Virus record (IMG/VR): IMGVR_UViG_3300036466_000025
Span: 1-39,650 of that record
From: a virus
Reading direction: 5' to 3' (one strand)
DNA: 39,650 nt
The position numbers and the translations under genes were made by a program. Below the pieces are notes generated by a model. That model was given only the letters and a program-made list of their open reading frames with translations. It was not told the DNA's origin and did no database searches. Each line of letters begins with the position of its first letter. Positions within the stretch are counted from its first letter, which is position 1. Positions 20,590-30,266 of the stretch are shown one piece after another.

Positions 20590-22327
20590 TTTCTACAGTC
20601 TTTCCTTTTTCTTGCTCTACACCGAACAAGCTCTCATAAAGTTTGTCGTATGATTGCTTGTAATTAACGTTGCCAGAAAGGTGACTATCAAGCCTGATTA
20701 GGTTGTTTGCCAGTGAGGCCGCCTTGCTATTCAACTCTCTCAGTGTGGTGTCGGAGTACACTGTACGCTTAACACCATCTTTCAATTTGAATGCAAGACC
20801 GCTGCCATTCCAGTATGGTTCAATAAGCTCAGTTGCTGGCACTTGTTTGTTCTCTCCACGAATAGCACGTGGGTCAAACTGGTTGTACACGTACAACATC
20901 TTGCCCTCGAACGCACCTTTGATTGCTGTTTCAACAGTGGCATTATACTGCTCTTGGAACACAATCTTGGCTTTGGCTGCCGCCTCTTGTGGCAGCCCAC
21001 CTTTCTTAGCTACGTATCTTCCAAACTCAGGAGATGTGAGGAAACCAACTACCTCTGCATACTCCTTAGGACTTTCCACAGCATTCCGATAAGCATCAAC
21101 ACCTTTCAGCGTCTTGACAACGTACGTCTCAACTTCCTTATCTGTCGCCTCTGGATTGATTGCTGTACCATTCACTAGCTTATCCATGTTCTGTCGAATC
21201 AATGCATTAGCACCACCCACTTCCTTTCGTCTCTCAGGTGTGTCAGGGAATGGGTCCCCTGCTTTGCCATCTGGTGTGGTGTTGCCAGCAATGAAGTCCA
21301 GTGATAGACCTGCTTGTTGTGCCAGCCACATAACGTCAGTGTTTGGGAACAGGGCACTGTTGGCAACAAGCTTAGCTGCTTTTGGGTTCTTCATGAAGTC
21401 AGCTTTGTACATGTTGGTTTTCAGTTTCACCTGATTCTCATACATGGTGTTGTCAATTTGACCAGTCACTAATTGTGTAGTTAGGTCTTTGACGTCCATC
21501 ATTGGCTTCATTAAGTTGGTGATATAGTCACCACCAGCATCCTTACCAACTTGACGCATAACTGTCTCAGCCACGTTAAAGCGTGCCTGAATCTCCATGA
21601 ATGCAGCTTTGTCATCTATCTGCCCAGATTTCCACCTAGATACAATATCTGACATGTCTATTTGCACCTTTGGCACGTACGCAGCTGCTAAACTAGAAAG
21701 GCCTTTTATAGACGTCTCACGACGCTCGGCTTGAATCAAACTAAGCTTAGACTGATCCAACCCCACTTGCTTAGCCTCAGCATCCAGCATCTTCGTCTGA
21801 CGGTCTAGTGCCTGCCCCTCCCGCTCAAAGCGCATGAAGCTATCAGTGGCCATTCGCTGCTCGTCTTTAGTCATGCCTGGAAGCACCCAACCTGCATCAG
21901 AGGCTTTACTCACCTGAGCGGCCTCGTTCTTCTCTTCCTCACTCTGCTGTAGCATCTCCTTAGCAAAGCCTGTGGTGGCTGCCAAGTCCTTACTTACTTG
22001 CATCAACTCCTTGCCCAGTTCTGGATAAGCAGAGATGTATTCAGCATATGTCTTACGCCATTTAGAACGGGCAACCCTCTCAGAGATTGCCCCTTGCTCC
22101 ACTGCATCAGCAAACTTAAGCTGCTTCTGCTGGTATGATGCCATTACGTTACGACTAGCTTTAGTTGCCCTGGCTTCTTGAATATCACCAAAGATACTTA
22201 CACCAGTCTTAGCCAACCCACCCAGAGCGCGAGCGGCAGTAACTGCCGTCTCGTCAACTACTGGTGCTAGGGGTTGGACGGGGTTTTCCATCTCCCCCAC
22301 TTGAGTTTGTCCAAAAATCCCCGCCAT
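20582..22327 (-). CDS. Internal virion protein candidate (581 aa)
   Basis: The 581-residue product has no clear catalytic motif. It is rich in Ala, Glu, Lys and Gln with long predicted helices (about 50-230), and the N-terminus is Pro/Val-rich (MAGIFGQTQVGEMENPVQPL). Its place downstream of the tail tubular proteins, next to a 148- and a 1611-residue protein, matches the T7 internal core proteins (gp14, gp15, gp16) that are ejected to form a channel across the cell envelope. By size it fits a gp15-like role, but in T7 gp15 precedes the largest protein, while here it follows it. The ATG shares one base with the upstream stop. Confidence 0.65.
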   Translation of the reverse strand: MAGIFGQTQVGEMENPVQPLAPVVDETAVTAARALGGLAKTGVSIFGDIQEARATKASRNVMASYQQKQLKFADAVEQGAISERVARSKWRKTYAEYISAYPELGKELMQVSKDLAATTGFAKEMLQQSEEEKNEAAQVSKASDAGWVLPGMTKDEQRMATDSFMRFEREGQALDRQTKMLDAEAKQVGLDQSKLSLIQAERRETSIKGLSSLAAAYVPKVQIDMSDIVSRWKSGQIDDKAAFMEIQARFNVAETVMRQVGKDAGGDYITNLMKPMMDVKDLTTQLVTGQIDNTMYENQVKLKTNMYKADFMKNPKAAKLVANSALFPNTDVMWLAQQAGLSLDFIAGNTTPDGKAGDPFPDTPERRKEVGGANALIRQNMDKLVNGTAINPEATDKEVETYVVKTLKGVDAYRNAVESPKEYAEVVGFLTSPEFGRYVAKKGGLPQEAAAKAKIVFQEQYNATVETAIKGAFEGKMLYVYNQFDPRAIRGENKQVPATELIEPYWNGSGLAFKLKDGVKRTVYSDTTLRELNSKAASLANNLIRLDSHLSGNVNYKQSYDKLYESLFGVEQEKGKTVENE

Positions 22328-25300
22328 TATTGTTCTCCTTTAAAACTATCCACATAATCCAAAGCCTTGAGCATGTCCTGCTTCTTGGAATAGGCTTGGT
22401 CAGGAATATTCTGAATCATAGTCCTATACCCTTTGGCATCTTTCCAACCTACTTGCTCCATTGCCCTCTTGAATAACAAGTCATCTCCCTTAGCAGCATC
22501 CCTCTTGAGTAAGTCAAACAGTATTTCACGGGCTTTCATGTTGTCATTACCAAACACACGCCATGCATCACTAAAAGAACGAACAAAGTATTCTTGCTCT
22601 TTGACAGAAATACCTTCTCGCGCCAGGTGACGCTTCAATGTAGTGTAGTACAGTGTGACATCATCTTTCAGTGACTTACTGTTGTTATACAATTGCTGAC
22701 CAATCCATGCCCTGTTAGCCTCATCCATTGTACCAAAACCAAACAGAGCTGCAATAGCCTCTGGCGTAGTGACGTCTTGGTCAGTGATGTTTCCGTTAAT
22801 ACTCATCTTCCTTCCTGTCTCAAGCGCATACTTGGCCTTGAAGGCGTTAGAGAATCCAGAGAACATACTAGCGTTTGCTTTCACTAGGTGCGAGAATGAC
22901 ACTGGGTCTTGGACATCAGTATCTTCCTGTAAGCTAAAGAAGCGTGTCCACGTTCTTGCAGCCTCAGTGATACGTGGGTTCTGTCCAAACACCAAGCTCA
23001 GTGATGGAGTGGCAGACAGGATGGAGCCAACGTCTGTCGTCCACAAACTTACTATGAACTCCTGCAATCCGTGAACATCGAATGGGGACAGCCCGCTAAA
23101 GTCAATGCTTGTCTTCTCACCTGTGGCAAGGCTAAGCAGCTTGTTTAGCATGTAACCCTCTAGCCCCTGTACAACAACTTCACGAAGCTCTGAGTCTTCT
23201 GGTAAGACATCACCAAACCAAGAGTACATTGCCGCTGGTGGAAGTGAGTACATCGTGGCATTAAACCCAATTAACCTCAGCTTCTCACTACGAGACAACG
23301 CCCTGTTTGTAGTCCATGTAAGCATTGCCTTGTGTGGCACCTGCATAAACTGGAACACCATGCCAAGGAAGTTCTGGTTGTAGGGCATGTCGCCTGCTCG
23401 GTTCATGTTGTAAGTGAAGTTACGGGCTTGTGCAGCAGCCAAGTCTTCCAACTCATCATCCACCTTCTTCCCGCTCTTAATCAACTTGTCCCTGTGTGCA
23501 AGCCACGCTGTCATTATGTTAAGCTCTTCACCCATGTCGAAGCCCACTTTACGAGACCATTGCAATGAACGGCTCAGTAAGTTGGAGCGCCCTTTCAAAC
23601 GCTGTTCTTCGAGAAGCTGTGTCAAACTACCATTGATAAGCGAGTTCTTATCCACAGAAGCTGATAGCCCACTTCGTTCCCAAGCCTTCACCATCTCATC
23701 GTATTCTTCACGCGTACGACCAAATGCTTTCAGGTACTTGTCATCTAGCTTAGCACCTAACTTAGAGGCAAGGAGCAGTGATACATCACCACCCATCTTC
23801 CTGCCAGCATACAGTGGATTGAATGCAAAGAGCTGCACCATCTGGTGGCTCTGAACAATAGCCTGTCGTAGTGGGTTGGAGGCTAGGTATAGGTTGAACG
23901 ACACGTTCTTAGCAAGGTTAGTTGGGCCGGGCAGTTCTGCACCTTTTCTCAAGGCTGTCTCTGTCCTTACCATACCGCGCTTACCGGTAATCTCAGCCAG
24001 TGTGTTTAGGATGGCTTTGTATGACTCATCCAAACCGTTGATATAACCCTTCTCAAGGTAGTCAATGAACTCGAATGTTGTACGTGCATCTGCAATATCT
24101 TTGTCATACACTCCTCCACGCTTCTCAATCTGCTTGATATTAGTAGGGAACAACTTACGTCCATACTTATCCTCTTGCAGAAGGTGCCCAAACTGAGACA
24201 TGAATCGTGACTTAGTGGCTTCCAGGTAGTCTCTGGTTGCTACACGGTTTGATGTGGTACGTGCTGATAACACCATACTGTCAACTGGTCCCATAACAAA
24301 GTTATCACCGAAGTTTTCAGACATGGTTGATTCTTCAAGACGTTTGCCACGGGTGCGCTGAGATGTACGACCTCTAGCCTGCAAGACGTCAATGCCATCT
24401 TGGTTCTCGAAGCCACCTTCACGTTTGATGTCGCCACGAGAAACATAGTCATTAACGGGGTCTGTCTTCTTGAGGTTAGCTGCCATAATCTCAGCGTCCC
24501 GAGTGTTGCCAGCAACAGCCACAGCTTGTCTGAACAGCTCATTACCTCTGCTGTCCTTCACAATCTTGTCGATGTACTTAGGGGCAGTGTAGTTCACTGT
24601 GTAATACCCTTTGCGGTATTCCAGCACAGTGTCACTCTCGTTAATACGTCTTAAATAACTACTACCGGGTGAGTTTTTAACCTCCATCAATTCCACTGCT
24701 TCATCACCAACCTTAATTGGGGTGCTCCTCATAGCCAGCGTACCGCCTTCTTGGTAAAGCTTGGTTAGCTCTGGTCCGGTTACAGTACGTACATCACCTG
24801 TTGATGGGTCATAGACACGGGCATGGCTACCAACTTTGTTGCGTGGTACTGGTCGAGCAAACAACTGTGTGCCAGTGCTTGGGTCAACAAGCCATTGGAA
24901 GTTCTGGGAGTTCAGTGTGCGGGCTAGGTCACGGTTATCTAGCCAATACATATCATCCCAATACTCCCTCCATGTTTTTAGTAGGTCAATTTCTTTATCG
25001 TTGAAACCTTGTGCTTTCAGGTCTTTGATGTTTAAGTCAAGACCTTCGGCGTTTGCTTGTTTGACGTAGTCGTGCACCACAGCTTGTCTTTCAGCTTTCA
25101 GTTTAACAAATCCATCAGAGAATGCCTTCCCCTTCTTCAACATTATGCGTTCAAGACCTGCGGCTTTATCAACAGCAATGTTGGCACCTAATGTGAGCTT
25201 TGGGTGAAGCATAGATGCTGCGTCTAGTAAGTGACGAGATAAACTTCCTTGACGGTTTCCAGTGAAGGCTGGTATGCGGTCAAATAAGTTTCCACGTACT

Positions 25301-27162
25301 GAGGCCTCCTGCCACTTCAAGTTATCCAGTGGGTTGAACTTGTAGTCATGGTTAACTTGCACTAAGAAGTCAGCGGGCTTGGACCTCTTTAGTTCAGATT
25401 TTCCTGCCTTTTCAATCACCGTGTTTAGGGCATTAACTTCCTGAATAGTCATTGGCACGTATTCATCACCAACACGTCCAAGCAGAGTGATGTCCTTATC
25501 TACTACCCCATAGTCACGCAGAGCAACCTTTACTGTCTCAATAGCCAGCTCTGGGTCATCGTACCCAAACTGCTTAGTTCCGTAAACAGCTTTGATACGC
25601 ACACCGTCGGATGTTGCTTCAATTTGGTTCATCTCTTTACGGTTACGTACACCAACAGCACTCTCAAAATCATTCACCACCTTGCTACGCATACGTGTTT
25701 TCTCGGCACGCCAGTAGTGAATCTTGCCGTCCGCTTGAACGAAGTCCATCAACTCAGGGCTTGGAGTGGCTGACTGAGCATAAGCCGACTCTGGCTCCCC
25801 CACCTTGTTCTTAACTGTGGTGGTGCCAACCTCTGGCATTATGTCATTTGCAACTGCTGTGGTTCTGTCTGTGCCATATATTGCCTGCGCAACCTCGCCT
25901 GTTTCATCAGTTGCAGCAGCCTCGTGTGCAGCCTTAGCCTTACTTACGTTGGTTTCCTTATACAACTGGCTCAATGATGTTTGGTCTGGTTGTCCTCGAA
26001 CAGACATACGTCTGGCCTCACGGATATGATCAATGTTCTTGGCTACCTTGAAGAGTGACTTACCAACCTTAAACCCCCTGGCTAAAAGCCCACCGAAGAA
26101 CGTGGTGTCGAGAATTGATGTTGCGTTATCAAGGAATCTGTCAAAGTCAGTGTAATAACCTTCCTCAAGCCCTGTTCGCAGCATCTCTAACCGGGCATAG
26201 TCGTTTTGCTCAAATGGTAGTGTACCCTCAGTGGCGTTGATTGCATTAACCAGTCTCTGTGCAAACTCAATTTGCTGGTCGGGTGACATCTTCCTGATTG
26301 AGTCCTTGAAGCCTTGCTTAGCCTCACCAAGAAAAGCTAGGTTCCCAATGACCTCAATAACATCTTCGTCATTCTTAAGACTAACTTGTGCGGCATAAGA
26401 GGACTCTGTGAATGGGAGCATGAAAACAAACAAGTCTTTGAACGCCTTCAATGTCTCGGTGTTTGATTTAGCCGCCTCTAGGTTAAGCAACGCTTGACGT
26501 TGGCGCTTTACATCGTTCACTTCCCCAATGGCGTCCAATGTATTAACACGAACAAACTCCTGACGGTAGTCTTCACCTGGGTCGTCTGCTGCAATACTTT
26601 CAGTCATTACAAGCTTGTTCAAGGACAGCTCAGACATTTGCAGATTGTTATAATCGTCCAGTGCCTTGGTCTTCTCTTCTTCACTGATACTAGGGTCTTG
26701 GATTATTTGGACAAGGGCATTCATGTCCTGTGTTGCTGTCTTCTCTTTTAAAAGAGACATAGTTTCATCAAGACCATCTGTACGTCCGTCACGTAAATCT
26801 GTTGTAACTTTTCCATAAGTTTGCAGTGCAGCTCCTTCCGTACCAAGGGCAGCAGCTTTCGCTGACACCACTTTGTTAGTGCTTTCAGTGTCAACAATAA
26901 CACGAGGAGCGGAAGCAGTATCGATGAAATCATCAACGGTTGGTTGTGAGGAGGCAAGAAAACTGTCCACGTCATACGTGGCCTCCTCCATGAAGATGGG
27001 GTCATCAAGAGCTGGCTGTGTAGGTTCCTTAACATCAACCATGTCTTTCAGTGTTTCACCTCGTGCTCCGTAGAGAGGGGTGTCTAAAGGCATACCACCT
27101 TCTACAGCGTTGGAGACATTCTCCTGTAAACTTTGCTCAATTTGTGGTAGCTCGTTAGCCAT
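22327..27162 (-). CDS. Very large internal virion (ejection) protein, 1611 aa
   Basis: I start at ATG 27162 because AAGGAGA lies 5 bases before it; an ATG pair 7 codons earlier lacks this site and overlaps the previous gene. The 1611-residue protein is mostly polar and helical, with acidic N-terminal 100 residues and a C-terminal half holding longer hydrophobic stretches (for example FNATMYSLPPAAMYSWFGD and FLGMVFQFMQV). No lysozyme or transglycosylase motif (such as ESGG) was found. Size and position fit the T7 gp16-type ejection protein, which is 1318 residues and does carry a transglycosylase at its N-terminus. Exact function is unknown. Confidence 0.72.
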   Translation of the reverse strand: MANELPQIEQSLQENVSNAVEGGMPLDTPLYGARGETLKDMVDVKEPTQPALDDPIFMEEATYDVDSFLASSQPTVDDFIDTASAPRVIVDTESTNKVVSAKAAALGTEGAALQTYGKVTTDLRDGRTDGLDETMSLLKEKTATQDMNALVQIIQDPSISEEEKTKALDDYNNLQMSELSLNKLVMTESIAADDPGEDYRQEFVRVNTLDAIGEVNDVKRQRQALLNLEAAKSNTETLKAFKDLFVFMLPFTESSYAAQVSLKNDEDVIEVIGNLAFLGEAKQGFKDSIRKMSPDQQIEFAQRLVNAINATEGTLPFEQNDYARLEMLRTGLEEGYYTDFDRFLDNATSILDTTFFGGLLARGFKVGKSLFKVAKNIDHIREARRMSVRGQPDQTSLSQLYKETNVSKAKAAHEAAATDETGEVAQAIYGTDRTTAVANDIMPEVGTTTVKNKVGEPESAYAQSATPSPELMDFVQADGKIHYWRAEKTRMRSKVVNDFESAVGVRNRKEMNQIEATSDGVRIKAVYGTKQFGYDDPELAIETVKVALRDYGVVDKDITLLGRVGDEYVPMTIQEVNALNTVIEKAGKSELKRSKPADFLVQVNHDYKFNPLDNLKWQEASVRGNLFDRIPAFTGNRQGSLSRHLLDAASMLHPKLTLGANIAVDKAAGLERIMLKKGKAFSDGFVKLKAERQAVVHDYVKQANAEGLDLNIKDLKAQGFNDKEIDLLKTWREYWDDMYWLDNRDLARTLNSQNFQWLVDPSTGTQLFARPVPRNKVGSHARVYDPSTGDVRTVTGPELTKLYQEGGTLAMRSTPIKVGDEAVELMEVKNSPGSSYLRRINESDTVLEYRKGYYTVNYTAPKYIDKIVKDSRGNELFRQAVAVAGNTRDAEIMAANLKKTDPVNDYVSRGDIKREGGFENQDGIDVLQARGRTSQRTRGKRLEESTMSENFGDNFVMGPVDSMVLSARTTSNRVATRDYLEATKSRFMSQFGHLLQEDKYGRKLFPTNIKQIEKRGGVYDKDIADARTTFEFIDYLEKGYINGLDESYKAILNTLAEITGKRGMVRTETALRKGAELPGPTNLAKNVSFNLYLASNPLRQAIVQSHQMVQLFAFNPLYAGRKMGGDVSLLLASKLGAKLDDKYLKAFGRTREEYDEMVKAWERSGLSASVDKNSLINGSLTQLLEEQRLKGRSNLLSRSLQWSRKVGFDMGEELNIMTAWLAHRDKLIKSGKKVDDELEDLAAAQARNFTYNMNRAGDMPYNQNFLGMVFQFMQVPHKAMLTWTTNRALSRSEKLRLIGFNATMYSLPPAAMYSWFGDVLPEDSELREVVVQGLEGYMLNKLLSLATGEKTSIDFSGLSPFDVHGLQEFIVSLWTTDVGSILSATPSLSLVFGQNPRITEAARTWTRFFSLQEDTDVQDPVSFSHLVKANASMFSGFSNAFKAKYALETGRKMSINGNITDQDVTTPEAIAALFGFGTMDEANRAWIGQQLYNNSKSLKDDVTLYYTTLKRHLAREGISVKEQEYFVRSFSDAWRVFGNDNMKAREILFDLLKRDAAKGDDLLFKRAMEQVGWKDAKGYRTMIQNIPDQAYSKKQDMLKALDYVDSFKGEQ

Positions 27163-27172
27163 CACACTCTCC

Positions 27173-27619
27173 TTATTCATCAAATAACTTCAAGAAGTCC
27201 TTCTCACCAAAACTGTACATAGCGCCACCAAGGTCTGCTGCTGCACCATACAGAGCACCTCTGGTCTGACTGTCAGCGGCTTTCTGACTAAGCCCAGTCA
27301 GTGTACGTGAGGTGGATGCCCTTCCTTCTGACATGCCAATATTGGCCATCACGTTAGTGGCTAACGCACCAATAGCGCCTGCTTCACCAGAGCTGCCACC
27401 AGTCCCCATTTGCTCAGAGGCTTGCTCAATCTTTGCAGCCCTTACGCGCCTTTCACGAATCTGTTTTCTACGTTGGTTAAGGGCTTCAACATCCTGTTGA
27501 GCTGACTGTACTTCCATCTGCTCCTCTTGAATGTCTGCCCTTTTCTTTGTCTCAACTGCGTTGGCTACAGTGCCAGCAGCAGAGACGACTAAGCCTGCAA
27601 TTGCTACTCCAGTCCCCAT
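27173..27619 (-). CDS. Small internal virion protein candidate (T7 gp14-like position)
   Basis: The 148-residue product starts at ATG 27619 (GAGG upstream), inside the end of the preceding gene. It opens with a hydrophobic helix (MGTGVAIAGLVVSAAG), then a long charged helical part (RADIQEEQMEVQSAQQDVEAL, RRKQIRERRVRAAKI), and ends in a Gly/Ala/Ser-rich region. This helix-coil-Gly/Ala pattern and the location right after the tail genes match the gp14-type internal protein of T7-like phages, which inserts into the outer membrane on ejection. Assignment is by architecture and order. Confidence 0.7.
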   Translation of the reverse strand: MGTGVAIAGLVVSAAGTVANAVETKKRADIQEEQMEVQSAQQDVEALNQRRKQIRERRVRAAKIEQASEQMGTGGSSGEAGAIGALATNVMANIGMSEGRASTSRTLTGLSQKAADSQTRGALYGAAADLGGAMYSFGEKDFLKLFDE

Positions 27620-27882
27620 GACCACACCTCATAATCTCGGAAGTCCATTGTTTTACTTCCACCCATCACTTTACAGAACTTTGGATTGCGTGTGTAAGTG
27701 TGAATGAATGAGTAGCCAGCCTTAGTGGCTTTCTCTTTCAGATTAACAAACTCTTCCTCAAGTTCACGTTTAATTGTCTTGTCCCACTTAAACACGTCTA
27801 GGTGGACGAACAAGCGCCCCTGCTCGTCCTCCAACCTAATAACGTATTCAGGGGCATCTAAGTAGATTCTAATCTTAGACAT
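27604..27882 (-). CDS. Small protein downstream of tail tubular protein B (92 aa)
   Basis: The 92-residue product starts 8 bases inside the end of the tail tubular protein B gene. Features: MSKIRIYLDAPEYVIRLED, a strand-rich beginning with VHLDVFKWDKTIKREL, then FVNLKEKATKAGYSF and KFCKVMGGSKTMDFRDY. The strand-helix-strand order with a conserved 'K..KF...GG' end recalls the acetyltransferase-like remnants found at this position in T7-like phages (T7 gp13 region). It is too short for a complete GNAT domain. Probably an assembly or virion accessory protein. Confidence 0.6.
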   Translation of the reverse strand: MSKIRIYLDAPEYVIRLEDEQGRLFVHLDVFKWDKTIKRELEEEFVNLKEKATKAGYSFIHTYTRNPKFCKVMGGSKTMDFRDYEVWSWGLE

Positions 27883-30103
27883 CCGTATTCATCCCCATTA
27901 CCATTGACCAACCAAGGATATTGCAGTCATGCTTTGGCTCCGTCTCTAGGTAGATGGCAAACACCCTGCCACTGCCCCTTAAATTGGTCTTACTACTAAC
28001 GACCGGGTAACCATCAGATTGGCCTGGTTGTTCATAATAGTACAATCTACGCTTCCTGTACACTTGGAACTGCTTGCTCCACTTCCCACTCTCAACGTTG
28101 TTAGACCACTCCCACTGAACTCTTGCTAGGCATGAGCATGGGTTTTCTGGTACAAGGTTACCGTCCTCGTCCTCATAGAAGGTTCCCTCTGTGTTACGCA
28201 TGTGGAACGTCAATGGTGCGAGTTGTTTCTTGCGTTGGTAGTCACCACCACTAATGAACCCGGTTAACATATATGCCTTAGCGTCAGAACCAAAGCCTGT
28301 ACTGGACCAGTCAGTGTAGTCCTTCGCAACATAGTGGGCAAACTTGTATGAAGTGGTTGGTTCATACCCAACAATGGTTAAATACTTAACCTCTCTTCGC
28401 CTAATGTCGCCAAATGCATCCACTGCAACTGGTAAAGTCAGAACAGGGGCGATTACATTAGCTGTCCCCTCTCCAATTCTCCCAATCTTATTAATATAGA
28501 ATGAGCCAAGTGTGGCATCTAGTATTAACTCACGTGTCAGTCCGTCGTCATTGTTTTGGTACACCCATCGCGCACGTCTTTCGTATGTGTCGTACACCCC
28601 GAATGCACTTTGTTTTTCCTTTTCCCCTATGCGGTCGAACAATGTTTGGATTGTTGTCTTTGTGATGTTCTCAACAGACCACTCTCCGTACTCGTTTCTC
28701 TTTGCGTGGTATATTCCCTCAGACGCCCAGAATAGGAATGTGTTGTCAACGACCACCAAAGTGTTATCGCCAATAATACCCCTATCATGTATCTTCTGGA
28801 TCTTGTGATTAGTGGCACTAAAGCCGCTCTCACCACCGCTAATCAACCAAACACCATTGGCTGCAAGAACCGCAAGTGCTGTGTCTACGTTAACAAAGCC
28901 ACGAATACCATATGCACCATCTATCCGAATAAATCCACCATCAGTGTCTATAATATCTGGATTGTCTTTTGAAGTGGGGTCACCTACCTGATAACATTGT
29001 GTAATGTCAGTGGGGTCACGTACAAGTCTGCTAAACAGCACATAAGAAGAAAGACGAGGAGATTTTTCATCACCGTCTATAATCTCACCTGAGAGGCCAC
29101 CATACCAAACACGGCCAGCGTACTCACCAACAACACTAACTCCACCTGGGGTTTTGTCAGTTGGCAGTGTTGTCACTGGGTGCTCCAAGGATGGGTACTT
29201 ATCTTTCATCCTAGTGAGGGATTCCATTCTACTTGCACCACGCTCAAACAAATCAATTATGAAATGTCCAGTTGGCGCCTCAAAGTTACCAATTGGGTTC
29301 TCTACCAAGTCTCTTGGATGGAACCTATCAACTGTACGTCCAGTGTCATCATTTGAGTCAGCGTACAGTGCTTGTGTAACTTGGTCAGAGTTGGAGGGAA
29401 ATGCCGTTAGTTCTTTGTGTACTGTTGTGTATGCATTCTTGAAAGCTGTTATCGGGTCTTCAACTGTGTTACCAGTCGTTCTCCTTTCAATACCCCAAGT
29501 TTGGTTGCGTAGGTTGTAGATGTGGGGCTCAAGCAGCTCTGCGGGTCTTGTACTAATCTCGTTCCCTGACTTTAGGTCGATGTTATTCCACTTGTCCTCA
29601 ACCCCGAATAAGTCCCTTACTTTCAGAGTACCTTCGGTCCAAACAATTTTTGCGTAGTCTTTAAACCACATTGTGTGAACCTGTTTCTGCCCTGTTGAGA
29701 CGATAAGTAAGCCATCTACTGAGGTGAAAGTGAAGCGTGTCTTTACGTTGACGCCATCAAACTTCTTAACATGCACAATGTTGTAAGACAAAGACTCTTG
29801 CTGTTCCAACACAGTGATTTCATTACCGACCTGAACAACTAAGAAGTCTTTGTCAGCGTAACCACCGGGGTTCTCCCAGTTGTAAATAGACAAAGCAGCA
29901 TCTCTATCAGAGATGGTGGTATTTGTAGCGGCTGCCCCGGTCTCAAAATCCATTCCATATCGTCTGTGTCTGCTGCCGTCTGTATTCAAGACAAAGTTCA
30001 CCTCTTCAACAGAAGCGTTTTCTGGGTAGGTCAGAGGGCTGACCTCTGTAATTAATCCCTTAACCCAGTTCCTTACCTCCACTGGACTTCTTTGTCTTGC
30101 CAT
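27875..30103 (-). CDS. Tail tubular protein B (T7 gp12-like)
   Basis: I start at ATG 30103 (GGAG site 8 bases upstream), where the protein reads MARQRSPVEVRNWVKGLITE; the longer start would fall inside the small upstream gene. The 742-residue product shows the nozzle-type pattern of T7 gp12: ENASVEEVNFVLNTDGSRHRR near the N-terminus (TxxxNxxL...G...RR), beta-rich middle repeats, and segments such as GDPTSKDNPDIIDTDGG. It forms the lower part of the short tail tube. It overlaps the 68-residue gene by 44 bases and the next gene by 8. Confidence 0.87.
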   Translation of the reverse strand: MARQRSPVEVRNWVKGLITEVSPLTYPENASVEEVNFVLNTDGSRHRRYGMDFETGAAATNTTISDRDAALSIYNWENPGGYADKDFLVVQVGNEITVLEQQESLSYNIVHVKKFDGVNVKTRFTFTSVDGLLIVSTGQKQVHTMWFKDYAKIVWTEGTLKVRDLFGVEDKWNNIDLKSGNEISTRPAELLEPHIYNLRNQTWGIERRTTGNTVEDPITAFKNAYTTVHKELTAFPSNSDQVTQALYADSNDDTGRTVDRFHPRDLVENPIGNFEAPTGHFIIDLFERGASRMESLTRMKDKYPSLEHPVTTLPTDKTPGGVSVVGEYAGRVWYGGLSGEIIDGDEKSPRLSSYVLFSRLVRDPTDITQCYQVGDPTSKDNPDIIDTDGGFIRIDGAYGIRGFVNVDTALAVLAANGVWLISGGESGFSATNHKIQKIHDRGIIGDNTLVVVDNTFLFWASEGIYHAKRNEYGEWSVENITKTTIQTLFDRIGEKEKQSAFGVYDTYERRARWVYQNNDDGLTRELILDATLGSFYINKIGRIGEGTANVIAPVLTLPVAVDAFGDIRRREVKYLTIVGYEPTTSYKFAHYVAKDYTDWSSTGFGSDAKAYMLTGFISGGDYQRKKQLAPLTFHMRNTEGTFYEDEDGNLVPENPCSCLARVQWEWSNNVESGKWSKQFQVYRKRRLYYYEQPGQSDGYPVVSSKTNLRGSGRVFAIYLETEPKHDCNILGWSMVMGMNTDV

Positions 30104-30266
30104 GTTCTTTCTCCGCTTCAAAGGTGTCAATAGCCTGTTTGGCAAACTCATAAGTAGTGTAGCTATCTCTTAACGACATGTTCACACTACCTTTGCCTAT
30201 AGGCTTAATCCTCTTCATGCCAAAGGTTCCATCACCTTCAATCATGTAGCCTTTATACTCTATCAT
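30060..30266 (-). CDS. Small conserved protein between tail tubular genes (68 aa)
   Basis: ATG at 30264-30266 overlaps the stop of tail tubular protein A (ATGA) and has a GAGGAAAA site. The 68-residue product reads MIEYKGYMIEGDGTFGMKRI, then KGSVNMSLRDSYTTYEFAKQ and a Lys-rich tail. Short proteins with a YKGY-x-I-x-DGTFGMK pattern occur between the two tail tubular genes in T7-like phages, which supports the call, but no function is known. Its end overlaps tail tubular protein B by 44 bases. Confidence 0.72.
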   Translation of the reverse strand: MIEYKGYMIEGDGTFGMKRIKPIGKGSVNMSLRDSYTTYEFAKQAIDTFEAEKEHGKTKKSSGGKELG

